Shown here: positions 6,780 to 13,001 of the stretch, piece after piece | How the letters are laid out: every line of letters begins with the position of its first letter | Position numbering within the stretch: the first letter of the stretch is position 1 | Assembly: GCA_934101685.1 (NCBI GenBank) | Contig: CAKORZ010000034.1 | Span: 1 to 14,524, forward strand | Direction: 5' to 3' | Origin: an uncultured Bacilli bacterium | GTDB taxonomy: Bacteria > Bacillota_I > Bacilli_A > RFN20 > DUOF01 | Length of the DNA: 14,524 bases | Notes under the pieces: generated by a model | What the model saw: the letters and a program-made list of their open reading frames with translations, nothing else | What the model was told of the DNA's origin: nothing | Databases searched by the model: none | Position numbers and translations under genes: made by a program

Positions 6780-7330
6780 TGTACATATTAGCCAGTGCTT
6801 CTCCAAGAAGAAAAGAACTTTTAAAGAAAATAATACCTGATTTTAAAATAATCACAAGTAATATTGATGAATCATATTCTGAGACAATGGATAAAATGTC
6901 TGTAGCAGAATTTCTAGCAACCAAAAAGGCTTTATCTGTATATGAAAATAATAAAGATGATATTGTTATAGGTTCAGATACTGTTATTGTTTATAACAAT
7001 AAAATTTATGGTAAGCCTGTGAATAAAACTGATGCAAAGAATATGCTAAAAACATTTTCAAATAAAACTCACTATGTTGTCACAGGAGTTTGCGTTGTAT
7101 CACAAAAAAGAACATTATCATTCTCATCTATTAACAAAGTTACATTTTATGAACTAAGTGATGATGAAATTGATGAATATTTAAGTGATGATGAATATAA
7201 AGATAAAGCTGGTTCCTATGCAATACAGGGAAAAGCTTCATTGTTTATAAAAAATATAGATGGCGACTATAACAGTATAATGGGGTTACCTATTTCTGAG
7301 TTAAATAGAATATTAAAGAACTTCTTTTAA
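6779..7330 (+). CDS. maf: Maf family nucleoside triphosphate pyrophosphatase
   Basis: Maf proteins hydrolyse non-canonical or excess nucleotides (typically dTTP, UTP or modified forms) to monophosphate and pyrophosphate in the cytoplasm. They are linked to division arrest. The signature LASASPRRKELLKK is at residues 4-17, followed by SNIDES (26-31), the catalytic-type SDTVI (about 65-69), YGKPVN (about 77-82), and AGSYAIQGKASLFIKNIDGD with MGLPI near the end. The length of 183 is typical. Its ATG overlaps the TAA of the upstream membrane-protein gene, and a GAGAGG site sits within that gene's last codons. No terminator separates it from the next small gene. Confidence 0.95.
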   Translation: MYILASASPRRKELLKKIIPDFKIITSNIDESYSETMDKMSVAEFLATKKALSVYENNKDDIVIGSDTVIVYNNKIYGKPVNKTDAKNMLKTFSNKTHYVVTGVCVVSQKRTLSFSSINKVTFYELSDDEIDEYLSDDEYKDKAGSYAIQGKASLFIKNIDGDYNSIMGLPISELNRILKNFF

Positions 7331-7367
7331 TAAATTGAATATATTGTAATATAGGAGGCAAATAACT

Positions 7368-7598
7368 ATGCGTAGACCACAATATTACAATACTTATTAT
7401 CAGAGTTCTTATCCTATAAATACTACTGAAGAAAGATTTATAGGGCCTGTTATACCATTTATAGGTGGAGCTTTAATTGGATATATAGCAGGAAGACCAC
7501 AATATACTTATAATAATCCACCTTACTATCCAGTATATTATTATCCTACATATCCTTATTATCCACAAACACCTACTAATTATACAAATATGAACTAA
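7368..7598 (+). CDS. Small Tyr/Pro-rich protein with glycine-zipper helix
   Basis: Function unknown. The 76-residue product has 17 Tyr and 12 Pro. A hydrophobic segment with regular small residues (IGPVIPFIGGALIGYIAG, about 25-42) separates a Tyr-rich N-terminus from a C-terminus of PYYP/YYYP repeats. The Gly-x3-Gly spacing suggests a packed membrane helix. The Tyr/Pro tail resembles surface or spore-coat type low-complexity proteins, but there is no specific match I can name. An AGGAGG site stands 9 nt before the ATG, and a terminator follows at once, so it is a genuine gene. It is probably transcribed with maf or from a weak promoter at the end of maf. Confidence 0.8.
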   Translation: MRRPQYYNTYYQSSYPINTTEERFIGPVIPFIGGALIGYIAGRPQYTYNNPPYYPVYYYPTYPYYPQTPTNYTNMN

Positions 7599-7605
7599 AA
7601 ATAAT

Positions 7606-7635
7606 CCGCCAGTTATTCTGGTGGTTTTTTATTTT
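7606..7635 (+). terminator. Intrinsic terminator after the Tyr/Pro-rich gene
   Basis: Stem CCGCCAG (7606-7612) and CTGGTGG (7618-7624) with one G-T pair and a 5-nt loop, followed by TTTTTT and more T-rich sequence. It ends the plus-strand unit. Confidence 0.9.
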
Positions 7636-7818
7636 AAATGTGTATTAAAATAATATATTTCAAATTTTAAAATTAAGCAAAATTAATAATTTTATTAACT
7701 TTAGTTAATACTTTTTTAATACTATTTATTTTTAATTTAATTAGATATGAATATCATTAAAATTTTTATTTTAAATATCAAACAAAAAGATCTACAACAT
7801 TAGTATATTAAATAAACT

Positions 7819-7834
7819 CTTTGGTATGGTAAAA
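7819..7834 (+). repeat. 16-bp direct repeat, copy 1, with extended -10
   Basis: CTTTGGTATGGTAAAA, repeated exactly at 7943-7958. It contains TATGGTAAAA, and with the next base this copy reads TG-G-TAAAAT, an extended -10 promoter element. The upstream bases are partly alike too (AAACT before each), which suggests a duplicated unit. Confidence 0.6.
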
Positions 7835-7942
7835 TTTATTTTAATATCATGTATCACAATAAATGAATAATATATTATTATAAATAATATAAAAGTATAA
7901 ATTAGCTATTAAAATAAAATATCAATTTATATACAAAACTTA

Positions 7943-7958
7943 CTTTGGTATGGTAAAA
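7943..7958 (+). repeat. 16-bp direct repeat, copy 2
   Basis: Exact second copy of CTTTGGTATGGTAAAA, 124 bp after the first. Here the box continues AAAAAG rather than AAAAT, so it is a weaker extended -10 candidate. Confidence 0.6.
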
Positions 7959-8045
7959 AGCTTATATTTATAACATTGACACTTTATAGCATTTATAAGC
8001 AATTATTATATTAGCTGGGGACTAATATTTCAAATTGTTTATATA

Positions 8046-8054
8046 TGATAAAAT
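8046..8054 (+). promoter_or_regulatory. Extended -10 promoter candidate before the foldable region
   Basis: TGATAAAAT gives TG-A-TAAAAT, an extended -10. No good -35 box is seen 17 nt upstream. A start at about 8061 would fall at the edge of the predicted rod-like RNA. Confidence 0.35.
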
Positions 8055-8060
8055 AGATTA

Positions 8061-8228
8061 GAAATACAAGTAAGACAGTATTTATCCTTTGAGGAAGAAT
8101 AATAAAGTTTTTCTTACATATAAATATAATTATTGTGAATTCTTGGGGTTACTATTTTAATATTCTAAGAATAGTAAGAATTGTTAATAAATAATTTATA
8201 AAATTGTATTACAAAAATACCTATTTTT
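8061..8228 (+). ncRNA. Candidate structured small RNA (6S-like rod possible)
   Basis: Nested complementary pairs occur in order: AATACAA (8063-8069) with TTGTATT (8204-8210), TATTTAT (8079-8085) with ATAAATA (8187-8193), and a terminal hairpin with AATTC/GAATT (8138-8142, 8178-8182) and TTACTATT/AATAGTAA (8149-8156, 8170-8177). Together they make a long interrupted rod of about 150 nt with a wide central loop, broadly like 6S RNA. There is no primary-sequence match I can vouch for, and AT-rich DNA gives chance pairing. The 3' end has only a weak T-run (8224-8228). Confidence 0.3.
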
Positions 8229-8230
8229 AC

Positions 8231-8260
8231 AAAAAAAGCTATTGATTTTTCGCCAACAGC
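8231..8260 (-). terminator. Intrinsic terminator of the extended ribosomal operon
   Basis: On the minus strand the stem GCTGTTGG (8253-8260) pairs with TCAATAGC (8238-8245), with two G-U pairs and a 7-nt loop, followed by seven Ts (8231-8237). It lies 30 bp past the stop of the IIB-like gene and is the first terminator after rplQ. Confidence 0.85.
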
Positions 8261-8290
8261 CCTAAAAATACATTTATATAATATTTTAAT

Positions 8291-8635
8291 TTACTTTATA
8301 TTTTCATTTAAATATTTATAGATAATAGGTGCTTTTTTACCTATTACTAATGTTGCTTTTTTATTAGATACGACGATGGATTCTACTCCATTATCCTTTA
8401 TCTTTTCTTTGTCCAAATCTTTTTTATTTTCAAAATTAAAGCTGATTCTAGATCCATTTAAAGCTAGATTAGTGATGTTTTCTTTACCACCCATCGCTTC
8501 TAATAATTCAGGAAATTCTTGACTTTCTTTAATTCTATTTTTTCTTTTTAGCAAAATGATTAACACTATTACAAATGCAATTAATAAAATTGCACTACAA
8601 CCTATAATTAACCATCTCAGCTGTTCTTCAGACAT
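8291..8635 (-). CDS. Membrane-anchored PTS EIIB-like domain lacking the phosphocysteine
   Basis: Residues 7-30 form one membrane helix followed by a Lys/Arg-rich stop. Residues 41-112 resemble the glucose-family IIB domain: LLEAMGGKENI matches the usual LL-x-ALGGKENI start, and the end matches the VIFG region (TLVIGKKAPIIYKYL). In active IIB the motif is CxTR, whose Cys carries phosphate from IIA to the sugar. Here it reads NGSR (60-63), so the Cys is replaced by Asn and the second Arg of the motif is lost too. It cannot act as a phosphocarrier. No IIC, IIA or sugar gene is adjacent. It is the last gene of the ribosomal operon, with AGGAG 12 nt before the ATG and a terminator after. It may be a sensor or scaffold. 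Confidence 0.75.
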   Translation of the reverse strand: MSEEQLRWLIIGCSAILLIAFVIVLIILLKRKNRIKESQEFPELLEAMGGKENITNLALNGSRISFNFENKKDLDKEKIKDNGVESIVVSNKKATLVIGKKAPIIYKYLNENIK

Positions 8636-8678
8636 TTTAAATATTCACTCCTATATATTTTTATTTTTATTGTTTTTT

Positions 8679-8710
8679 ATGTATAAAAGGAAGAGGATCC
8701 TTTTATACAT
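8679..8710. repeat. Perfect 13-bp inverted repeat upstream of the IIB-like gene
   Basis: Arms ATGTATAAAAGGA (8679-8691) and TCCTTTTATACAT (8698-8710) surround a 6-nt loop. In the minus-strand transcript it makes a strong hairpin between the 61-codon gene and the IIB-like gene. It is followed by A-rich sequence, not a T-run, so it is not a typical terminator. It could be a processing or stability hairpin, an operator, or a partial attenuator. Confidence 0.75.
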
Positions 8711-8722
8711 TAAACAACTAAA

Positions 8723-8908
8723 CTAATTGTATACTATAATTTGAATAGCTAATCCAATAATCATTGCCGTTAATAACAAGATAATGAAAACTTTCATAGC
8801 AATAGTAGCAAAGCTATCTTTTTCCTTTGCTTTTCTTGCATCTATTCTTTCTTGTTCTCTTTTACTTATCTTATTACTACGTATGATTTTTCTCTGTTGT
8901 TGAGCCAT
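8723..8908 (-). CDS. Small basic single-helix membrane protein after rplQ
   Basis: Function not recognised. The 61-residue product begins MAQQQRK, has a highly charged N-terminal half (KISKREQERIDARKAKEKD) likely to form an amphipathic or coiled helix, and one membrane helix at about 38-58. I start at ATG 8906-8908, with GGAG 9 nt upstream; an earlier TTG at 8921 overlaps that site. It follows rplQ by 27 bp with no terminator, so it is co-transcribed. It lacks the conserved features of SecE that I would expect. The layout of short basic segment plus helix recalls small DUF4044-type proteins, but that is a guess. Confidence 0.75.
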   Translation of the reverse strand: MAQQQRKIIRSNKISKREQERIDARKAKEKDSFATIAMKVFIILLLTAMIIGLAIQIIVYN

Positions 8909-8935
8909 TATTAGTATCTCCAAATTTTAATTTAA

Positions 8936-9328
8936 TTAAACTAATTCAACAATAGCCATTGGAGCATTATCTCCACGTCTATTACCTATTTTAAGCATTC
9001 TAGCATAGCCACCATTTCTATCTGCATATTTAGGTGCTATTTCATCGAATAATTTTTGTAAAGCAGTTTTAGTTTGCTCTTTATCAACATAAACATCTCT
9101 AACTACTGCAGCAGCTTGACGACGTGCGTGCAAGTCACCTCTTTTAGCTAAAGTTACCATTTCATCTGCTAATTCAACTAATTCTTTAGCTGTAGCATAT
9201 GTTACTTCAACTCTACCATATGTAATTAAGTCTGTTACTACATTTCTTAACATTGATTTATTTTTACTAGTAGTGTATGGTGTTTTAAATTTTACACCAA
9301 CTTTACCATGAAAAGTTTTACGTGCCAT
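8936..9328 (-). CDS. rplQ: 50S ribosomal protein L17
   Basis: L17 is a bacterial large-subunit protein near the exit tunnel. The 130-residue product shows the family pattern: an N-terminal basic region, RNVVTDLITYGRVEVTYATAKEL (about 28-50), LAKRGDLHARRQAA, and a C-terminal GGYARMLKIGNRRGDNAPMAIVEL. Length is near the usual 115-130. It follows rpoA in the standard alpha-operon order, 17 bp downstream, with GGAGGAAA before the ATG. Here, unlike in many Firmicutes, the genes after it are not the ECF transporter ATPases but two small membrane proteins. Confidence 0.97.
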   Translation of the reverse strand: MARKTFHGKVGVKFKTPYTTSKNKSMLRNVVTDLITYGRVEVTYATAKELVELADEMVTLAKRGDLHARRQAAAVVRDVYVDKEQTKTALQKLFDEIAPKYADRNGGYARMLKIGNRRGDNAPMAIVELV

Positions 9329-9345
9329 TAAAAATTTCCTCCTTC

Positions 9346-10296
9346 CTAGTTACTATCTTTGAAGCTTAATCCTAAGTTAGCAACTTTATCTTTTACTTCT
9401 TTAATTGATTTTTTACCCATATTACGAACTTTGCATAGATCATCTTCAGTTCTTAAAATTAATTCTTGAACAGTTTGGATATTAGCTCTCTTTAAGCAAT
9501 TATATGATCTTACTGAAAGATCTAATTCTTCAATTGTCATATCATTAAATTTATTAACAACTGGTGCAACTGTTTCTTGAAGAACATTTTCATATTTATC
9601 AAGATTGCTCAAATCACATAATAAACTGAAATAATCATTTAAGATTTTAGAAGCTACTGCAATAGCTTCATTTGGAGTCATACCTCCATTAGTCCATACA
9701 TCTAGGTATAGTTTTTCATAATTTGTACTTTGACCAATACGAGTTGGTTCAGTTTCATAAGAAACCTTTCTAACTGGAGAATAATTAGAATCAGTTGGAA
9801 TAATTCCAAAATGTGTTCTACTACCCTTATTATTTTCAGCAGTAACATAACCTCTACCATTCTTTGCATAGATAGTCATATTAAGTGTTCCACCTGCGCT
9901 AACTGTAGCTATGTATAAGTCCTTATTAACAACTTCTACATCACCTGGGCAAACAATATCAGCAGCTGTAACTACTTTAGGTCCTTTTACAGAAATTTTT
10001 AATTCTTTCTTAACATTGTCTTCGTCATCAATCTTTAAGATTAAATCTTTTAGATTTAAAACGATTGTTGTAACATCTTCTCTAACTCCATCAAGAGCAC
10101 TAAATTCATGTCTAGCGCCTTCTACTTCAATAGCATAAACACTAGCACCAGGAATAGAAGATAATAAAACTCTTCTTAAAGCATTACCTAAAGTTGTACC
10201 AAATCCTTTTTCAAGTGGTTCGATAGCAACTCTTAAGTAATTAGCTTCATTAACTTCATTTGATGGAATAATCTTTGGTTTTTCAAACTTTCTCAT
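9346..10296 (-). CDS. rpoA: DNA-directed RNA polymerase subunit alpha
   Basis: Alpha dimerises to start polymerase assembly and contacts activators and UP elements. The N-terminal domain (about 1-230) shows EPLEKGFGTTLGNALRRVLLSSIPG (about 27-51), the assembly motif, and EFSALDGVREDV. The C-terminal domain (about 250-316) has the helix-hairpin-helix pattern ELDLSVRSYNCLKRANI and RNMGKKSIKEVKDKV. The length of 316 is typical. It lies between rpsK and rplQ as expected, with an AAAGGAG site before the ATG and a TAG stop. Confidence 0.98.
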   Translation of the reverse strand: MRKFEKPKIIPSNEVNEANYLRVAIEPLEKGFGTTLGNALRRVLLSSIPGASVYAIEVEGARHEFSALDGVREDVTTIVLNLKDLILKIDDEDNVKKELKISVKGPKVVTAADIVCPGDVEVVNKDLYIATVSAGGTLNMTIYAKNGRGYVTAENNKGSRTHFGIIPTDSNYSPVRKVSYETEPTRIGQSTNYEKLYLDVWTNGGMTPNEAIAVASKILNDYFSLLCDLSNLDKYENVLQETVAPVVNKFNDMTIEELDLSVRSYNCLKRANIQTVQELILRTEDDLCKVRNMGKKSIKEVKDKVANLGLSFKDSN

Positions 10297-10335
10297 TATA
10301 TTTTTCTCCTTTACTGAATATTATTGGTCAACTTA

Positions 10336-10752
10336 TTATCCACGAGGACGCTTAGGTGGACGACAACCATTGTGTGGAACTGGTGTTGCATCAATGATTG
10401 CTTGAATTTCTAATCCTGCAGTTTGAAGAGCTCTAACTGCTGCTTCTCTACCAGGACCAGGTCCTACGATATTAACATCAACTGTTTTTACTCCATAGTC
10501 TTTTGCACTTGTAGCTGCTGCTTCTGCTGCCATTTGTGCTGCATAAGGAGTAGATTTTTTAGCACCCTTGAATCCTAATGCACCTGCACTAGACCAAGTT
10601 AATACGCTACCATTTTCATCAGTTATAGAAACGATAGTATTATTAAATGTTGAATGGATATGTGCGATTCCTTTAACAACATTTTTACGAGCACGTTTTT
10701 TACGAACTGCAGTATTTGTAGCAGTTTTTCCTTTAGTTGTTGCTTTTGCCAT
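10336..10752 (-). CDS. rpsK: 30S ribosomal protein S11
   Basis: S11 lies on the platform of the small subunit by the 16S rRNA 690 loop and the mRNA exit. The product shows GIAHIHSTFNNTIVSITD (about 28-45), SAGALGFKGAKKSTPYAAQ, the GPGPGREAAVRAL loop and the C-terminal DATPVPHNGCRPPKRPRG. At 138 residues it is about 9 longer than usual, because of a basic Lys/Thr/Ala N-terminal extension. An AGGAGG site overlaps the stop of rpsM just upstream. Confidence 0.98.
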   Translation of the reverse strand: MAKATTKGKTATNTAVRKKRARKNVVKGIAHIHSTFNNTIVSITDENGSVLTWSSAGALGFKGAKKSTPYAAQMAAEAAATSAKDYGVKTVDVNIVGPGPGREAAVRALQTAGLEIQAIIDATPVPHNGCRPPKRPRG

Positions 10753-10764
10753 GTTCTAACCTCC

Positions 10765-11139
10765 TTATTGTGCTGCTTTCTTCTTATTAGCAATAGTTTT
10801 ACGTGGTCCCTTACGAGTACGAGCATTAGTCTTAGTGCTTTGTCCTCTTACAGGTAAACCTTTACGATGTCTTAATCCACGATAACTACCTATTTCACTT
10901 AAACGTTTAATGTTTAAAGCTACTTCTCTACGTAAATCTCCTTCTACTCTATATTTAGAAACTTCATTACGTATTTTAGTTAACTCTTCTTCAGTTAAGT
11001 CTTTTACTCTTTTATCTTCTGAGATATTTGTAGCTTTCAAGATATCTTGAGCTAATGGTTTCCCAATACCATATACATAAGTTAATGATATAACAACTCT
11101 CTTATCGTTTGGTATATCTACTCCAGCAATACGTGCCAT
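10765..11139 (-). CDS. rpsM: 30S ribosomal protein S13
   Basis: S13 sits in the head of the small subunit and contacts the 50S subunit and the P-site tRNA. It begins MARIAGVDIPNDKRV, has YVYGIGKPLAQDIL (about 22-35, a helix-two-turn-helix region), a long helix, and the tail YRGLRHRKGLPVRGQ with NARTRKGPRKT. 124 residues is normal. It is 12 bp upstream of rpsK and about 20 bp downstream of rpmJ, with GGAGGAAA before the ATG. Confidence 0.98.
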   Translation of the reverse strand: MARIAGVDIPNDKRVVISLTYVYGIGKPLAQDILKATNISEDKRVKDLTEEELTKIRNEVSKYRVEGDLRREVALNIKRLSEIGSYRGLRHRKGLPVRGQSTKTNARTRKGPRKTIANKKKAAQ

Positions 11140-11159
11140 TTAATTTTTCCTCCTTAAAA

Positions 11160-11273
11160 TTAACCTTGTCTTTGTTTATGTTTAGGGTTTTCGCAAATGA
11201 TCATTATACGACCTTTTCTACGAATTACTCTACATTTATCACAAATTGGTTTTACTGAAGGTCTTACTTTCAT
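11160..11273 (-). CDS. rpmJ: 50S ribosomal protein L36 (37 residues)
   Basis: A very short gene encoding a zinc-ribbon protein of the large subunit. It begins MKVRPSVKPICDKCRVI. The zinc ligands are Cys11, Cys14, Cys27 and His32, the C+ form of L36. It ends ENPKHKQRQG. It sits between infA and rpsM, its normal place, with GGAGGAAGG just upstream of the ATG at 11271-11273. Confidence 0.97.
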   Translation of the reverse strand: MKVRPSVKPICDKCRVIRRKGRIMIICENPKHKQRQG

Positions 11274-11307
11274 ATTTCCTTCCTCCTTATACTTTTTTTA
11301 CTTATTA

Positions 11308-11336
11308 ATTTTACACCATTTTCCTAAATATTCCAA
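11308..11336 (-). promoter_or_regulatory. Internal promoter candidate before rpmJ
   Basis: On the minus strand TTGGAA (11331-11336) and TAAAAT (11308-11313) are 17 nt apart in the 66-bp infA-rpmJ gap. It would start a transcript about 28 nt upstream of rpmJ and boost rpmJ-rpsM-rpsK-rpoA-rplQ relative to the upstream genes. Confidence 0.5.
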
Positions 11337-11339
11337 GCA

Positions 11340-11576
11340 TTAATTTGGTTTGTAATTTGTAGGAAAACGATACTTTATACGCCCACGTGTTAAATCATAT
11401 GGGGAAATTTCAACTGTGACTCTATCACCTAGTAAAATGCGGATAGAATTGTTTCGGATTTTACCAGAAACATGGGCAAGAATCACCATCCCATTATCTA
11501 ACTTTACCTTGAATTGAGCATTTGGTAAAGTTTCAACTACTTGAGCTTCAACTTCAATTACATCTTCTTTTGCCAC
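11340..11576 (-). CDS. infA: Translation initiation factor IF-1
   Basis: IF-1 binds the ribosomal A site during initiation. The 78-residue S1-like OB fold begins MAKEDVIEVEAQVVETLPNA, has the characteristic ILAHVSGKIRNNSIRILLGDRVTVEISPYDLTRGRI pattern (described here in two parts, about 32-50 and 51-67), and ends with KYRFP. It is a few residues longer than the usual 72. The start is GTG (11574-11576), with AGGAGG 8 nt upstream. It lies between map and rpmJ. Confidence 0.97.
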   Translation of the reverse strand: MAKEDVIEVEAQVVETLPNAQFKVKLDNGMVILAHVSGKIRNNSIRILLGDRVTVEISPYDLTRGRIKYRFPTNYKPN

Positions 11577-11591
11577 TTAATTAACCTCCTA

Positions 11592-12341
11592 TTAGACCTT
11601 AGTTAAGATTTCATAACCTTCATCTGTTACCACAACGGTATGTTCGTAATGTGCAGTTATTTTTCCATCTAGTGTTTTAACTGTCCAATCATCAAGAAGC
11701 GTTCTTGTATGATAGTCTCCTAAAGTTACCATAGGTTCAACTGCTATTACCATTCCTTTAACAATCTTAGGACCTCTTCCAGCTATTCCATAGTTAGGAA
11801 TAATAGGATCCTCATGTAAATTACTTCCGACACCATGTCCAGTGTAATCTCTAGGAACACCATAACCATGGGCTTCAACGAAAGTTTGAACGGCATGAGA
11901 TATGTCACTTATTCTATTTCCAGGTTTAACTTGTTCTAATCCTTTGAATAGTGATTCTTCAGTTACTTTCATTAGCTCCTTAGCCTCTTCACTTACTTCA
12001 CCAACAGCATAAGTCCAAGCACTATCTCCATGATATCCTTTAAAGTTTGCGCCAATATCAACTGAGATAATATCACCATTTTTAAGAATATGTTTTGCAT
12101 TAGGAATTCCATGTACTAATACATCGTTAATTGATGTGCATATGCTTCCTGGAAAACCTCCATATCCTTTAAATGATGGGGTTGCACCTTGGCTTAGAAT
12201 AAATTTTTCTGCCAATTCATCAAGTTTTTTAGTAGAGATTCCTTCTTTTATAAATGGTTTTAAATACTGATGAGTTAATCCAACAATCCTGCCAGCTTGT
12301 CTTAATAACTCAATTTCTTTTTCATTTTTTATAGTAATCAC
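11592..12341 (-). CDS. map: Type I methionine aminopeptidase
   Basis: Removes the N-terminal Met from new proteins after deformylation. The 249-residue pita-bread fold carries the five metal ligands: Asp95 (SVDIGAN), Asp106 (GDSAWT), His169 (GHGVG), Glu202 (VEPM) and Glu233 (YEHTVVV), plus substrate His77 (LVHGIP). The start is GTG at 12339-12341, overlapping the TAG stop of adk by one base. A GGAGGTG site lies in the last codons of adk, so translation is coupled. Confidence 0.98.
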   Translation of the reverse strand: MITIKNEKEIELLRQAGRIVGLTHQYLKPFIKEGISTKKLDELAEKFILSQGATPSFKGYGGFPGSICTSINDVLVHGIPNAKHILKNGDIISVDIGANFKGYHGDSAWTYAVGEVSEEAKELMKVTEESLFKGLEQVKPGNRISDISHAVQTFVEAHGYGVPRDYTGHGVGSNLHEDPIIPNYGIAGRGPKIVKGMVIAVEPMVTLGDYHTRTLLDDWTVKTLDGKITAHYEHTVVVTDEGYEILTKV

Positions 12342-12988
12342 TACTTAACACCTCCAAGTATTTTATTAATGTCTTGTGATACTTTTTCTATATCTTGAAG
12401 GGCATTGACATTTGCAAGTAGATTTCTTTTGTCATAGAAATCAATAAGTGGAACAACTTGAGTATGGTATACTTCGAGTCTTCTTTTGATACCTTCTTCT
12501 GTATCGTCATCTCTTTGATATAAGGCTTGCTCGCACTTGTCACAAATGCCTTCTTTTACAGGTTTTTTGTAAATCTTGTGATATGTTTCACCACAATTAC
12601 AAACTAGACGGCCACTAATTCTATCAACTATAGCTTCATCGTCTATTTCAAGATTGATAACTTTATCAATCTTCCTGCCATATTTTTTTAATAATTCATC
12701 AAGTAAATTTGCCTGATGAATAGTTCTAGGATATCCGTCAAACAAGATACCCATATCACTAGCACAAGTTTTTACTTTTTCTTCTAGAACTTGTAAAACT
12801 ATTTCATCATCAACAAGTATTCCTTGTTTCTGTAAGGAAGCAATCTTAACTCCTATTTCATCATTTTTATTTCTTCTCTCTCTAAGTAGCTCTCCTGCTG
12901 ATAAAGGTAACAAATTGTACTTCTTTGCTGCCATTTGAGATTGGGTACCCTTACCACTAGAGATAGGACCTAAAAATATAATATTCAT
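12341..12988 (-). CDS. adk: Adenylate kinase, zinc-lid type
   Basis: Interconverts ATP, AMP and ADP. The P-loop reads FLGPISSGKGTQ (about 5-16; the common form is GAPGAGKGT). The AMP site contains SAGELLR and FDGYPRT (about 84-90). The lid (about 120-160) has Cys residues in VCNCGETYHKIY and GICDKC, a zinc site typical of Gram-positive enzymes, although the first pair is C-x-C where C-x2-C is usual. The arginine-rich QRDDD and KRRLEVY regions follow. At 215 residues it is of normal length. AGGAGG precedes the ATG; it sits between secY and map. Confidence 0.97.
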   Translation of the reverse strand: MNIIFLGPISSGKGTQSQMAAKKYNLLPLSAGELLRERRNKNDEIGVKIASLQKQGILVDDEIVLQVLEEKVKTCASDMGILFDGYPRTIHQANLLDELLKKYGRKIDKVINLEIDDEAIVDRISGRLVCNCGETYHKIYKKPVKEGICDKCEQALYQRDDDTEEGIKRRLEVYHTQVVPLIDFYDKRNLLANVNALQDIEKVSQDINKILGGVK

Positions 12989-13001
12989 TATAAATTGCCT
13001 C

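Larger units (their letters stand above)
7636..8230. other. About 600-bp gene-free AT-rich block between converging terminators
   Basis: No coding frame with a ribosome site is seen on either strand. The block is bounded by a plus-strand terminator (7606-7635) and a minus-strand terminator (8231-8260), so neither flanking unit needs it. It contains a 16-bp direct repeat (7819 and 7943), three TATGRTAAAA-type extended -10 boxes, an isolated TTGACA (7976-7981) without a properly spaced -10, and a foldable stretch at 8061-8228. A small RNA gene is the best guess; decayed sequence is the alternative. Confidence 0.6.

Noticed and set aside
7976..7981. Perfect TTGACA as a -35 box
   Set aside because: No acceptable -10 lies 15-19 nt downstream; the nearest TATTAT is 22 nt away.
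8046..8228. tmRNA, RNase P RNA or SRP RNA in the gene-free block
   Set aside because: I found none of the conserved core motifs of these RNAs; only the general rod shape suggests a small RNA.
7636..8230. CRISPR array or replication origin in the gene-free block
   Set aside because: Only two copies of one 16-bp repeat, with no regular spacers or cas genes; no clusters of DnaA boxes were recognised.
9730..10138. Open frames antisense to rpoA
   Set aside because: They are shadows of rpoA codons without ribosome sites or recognisable products.
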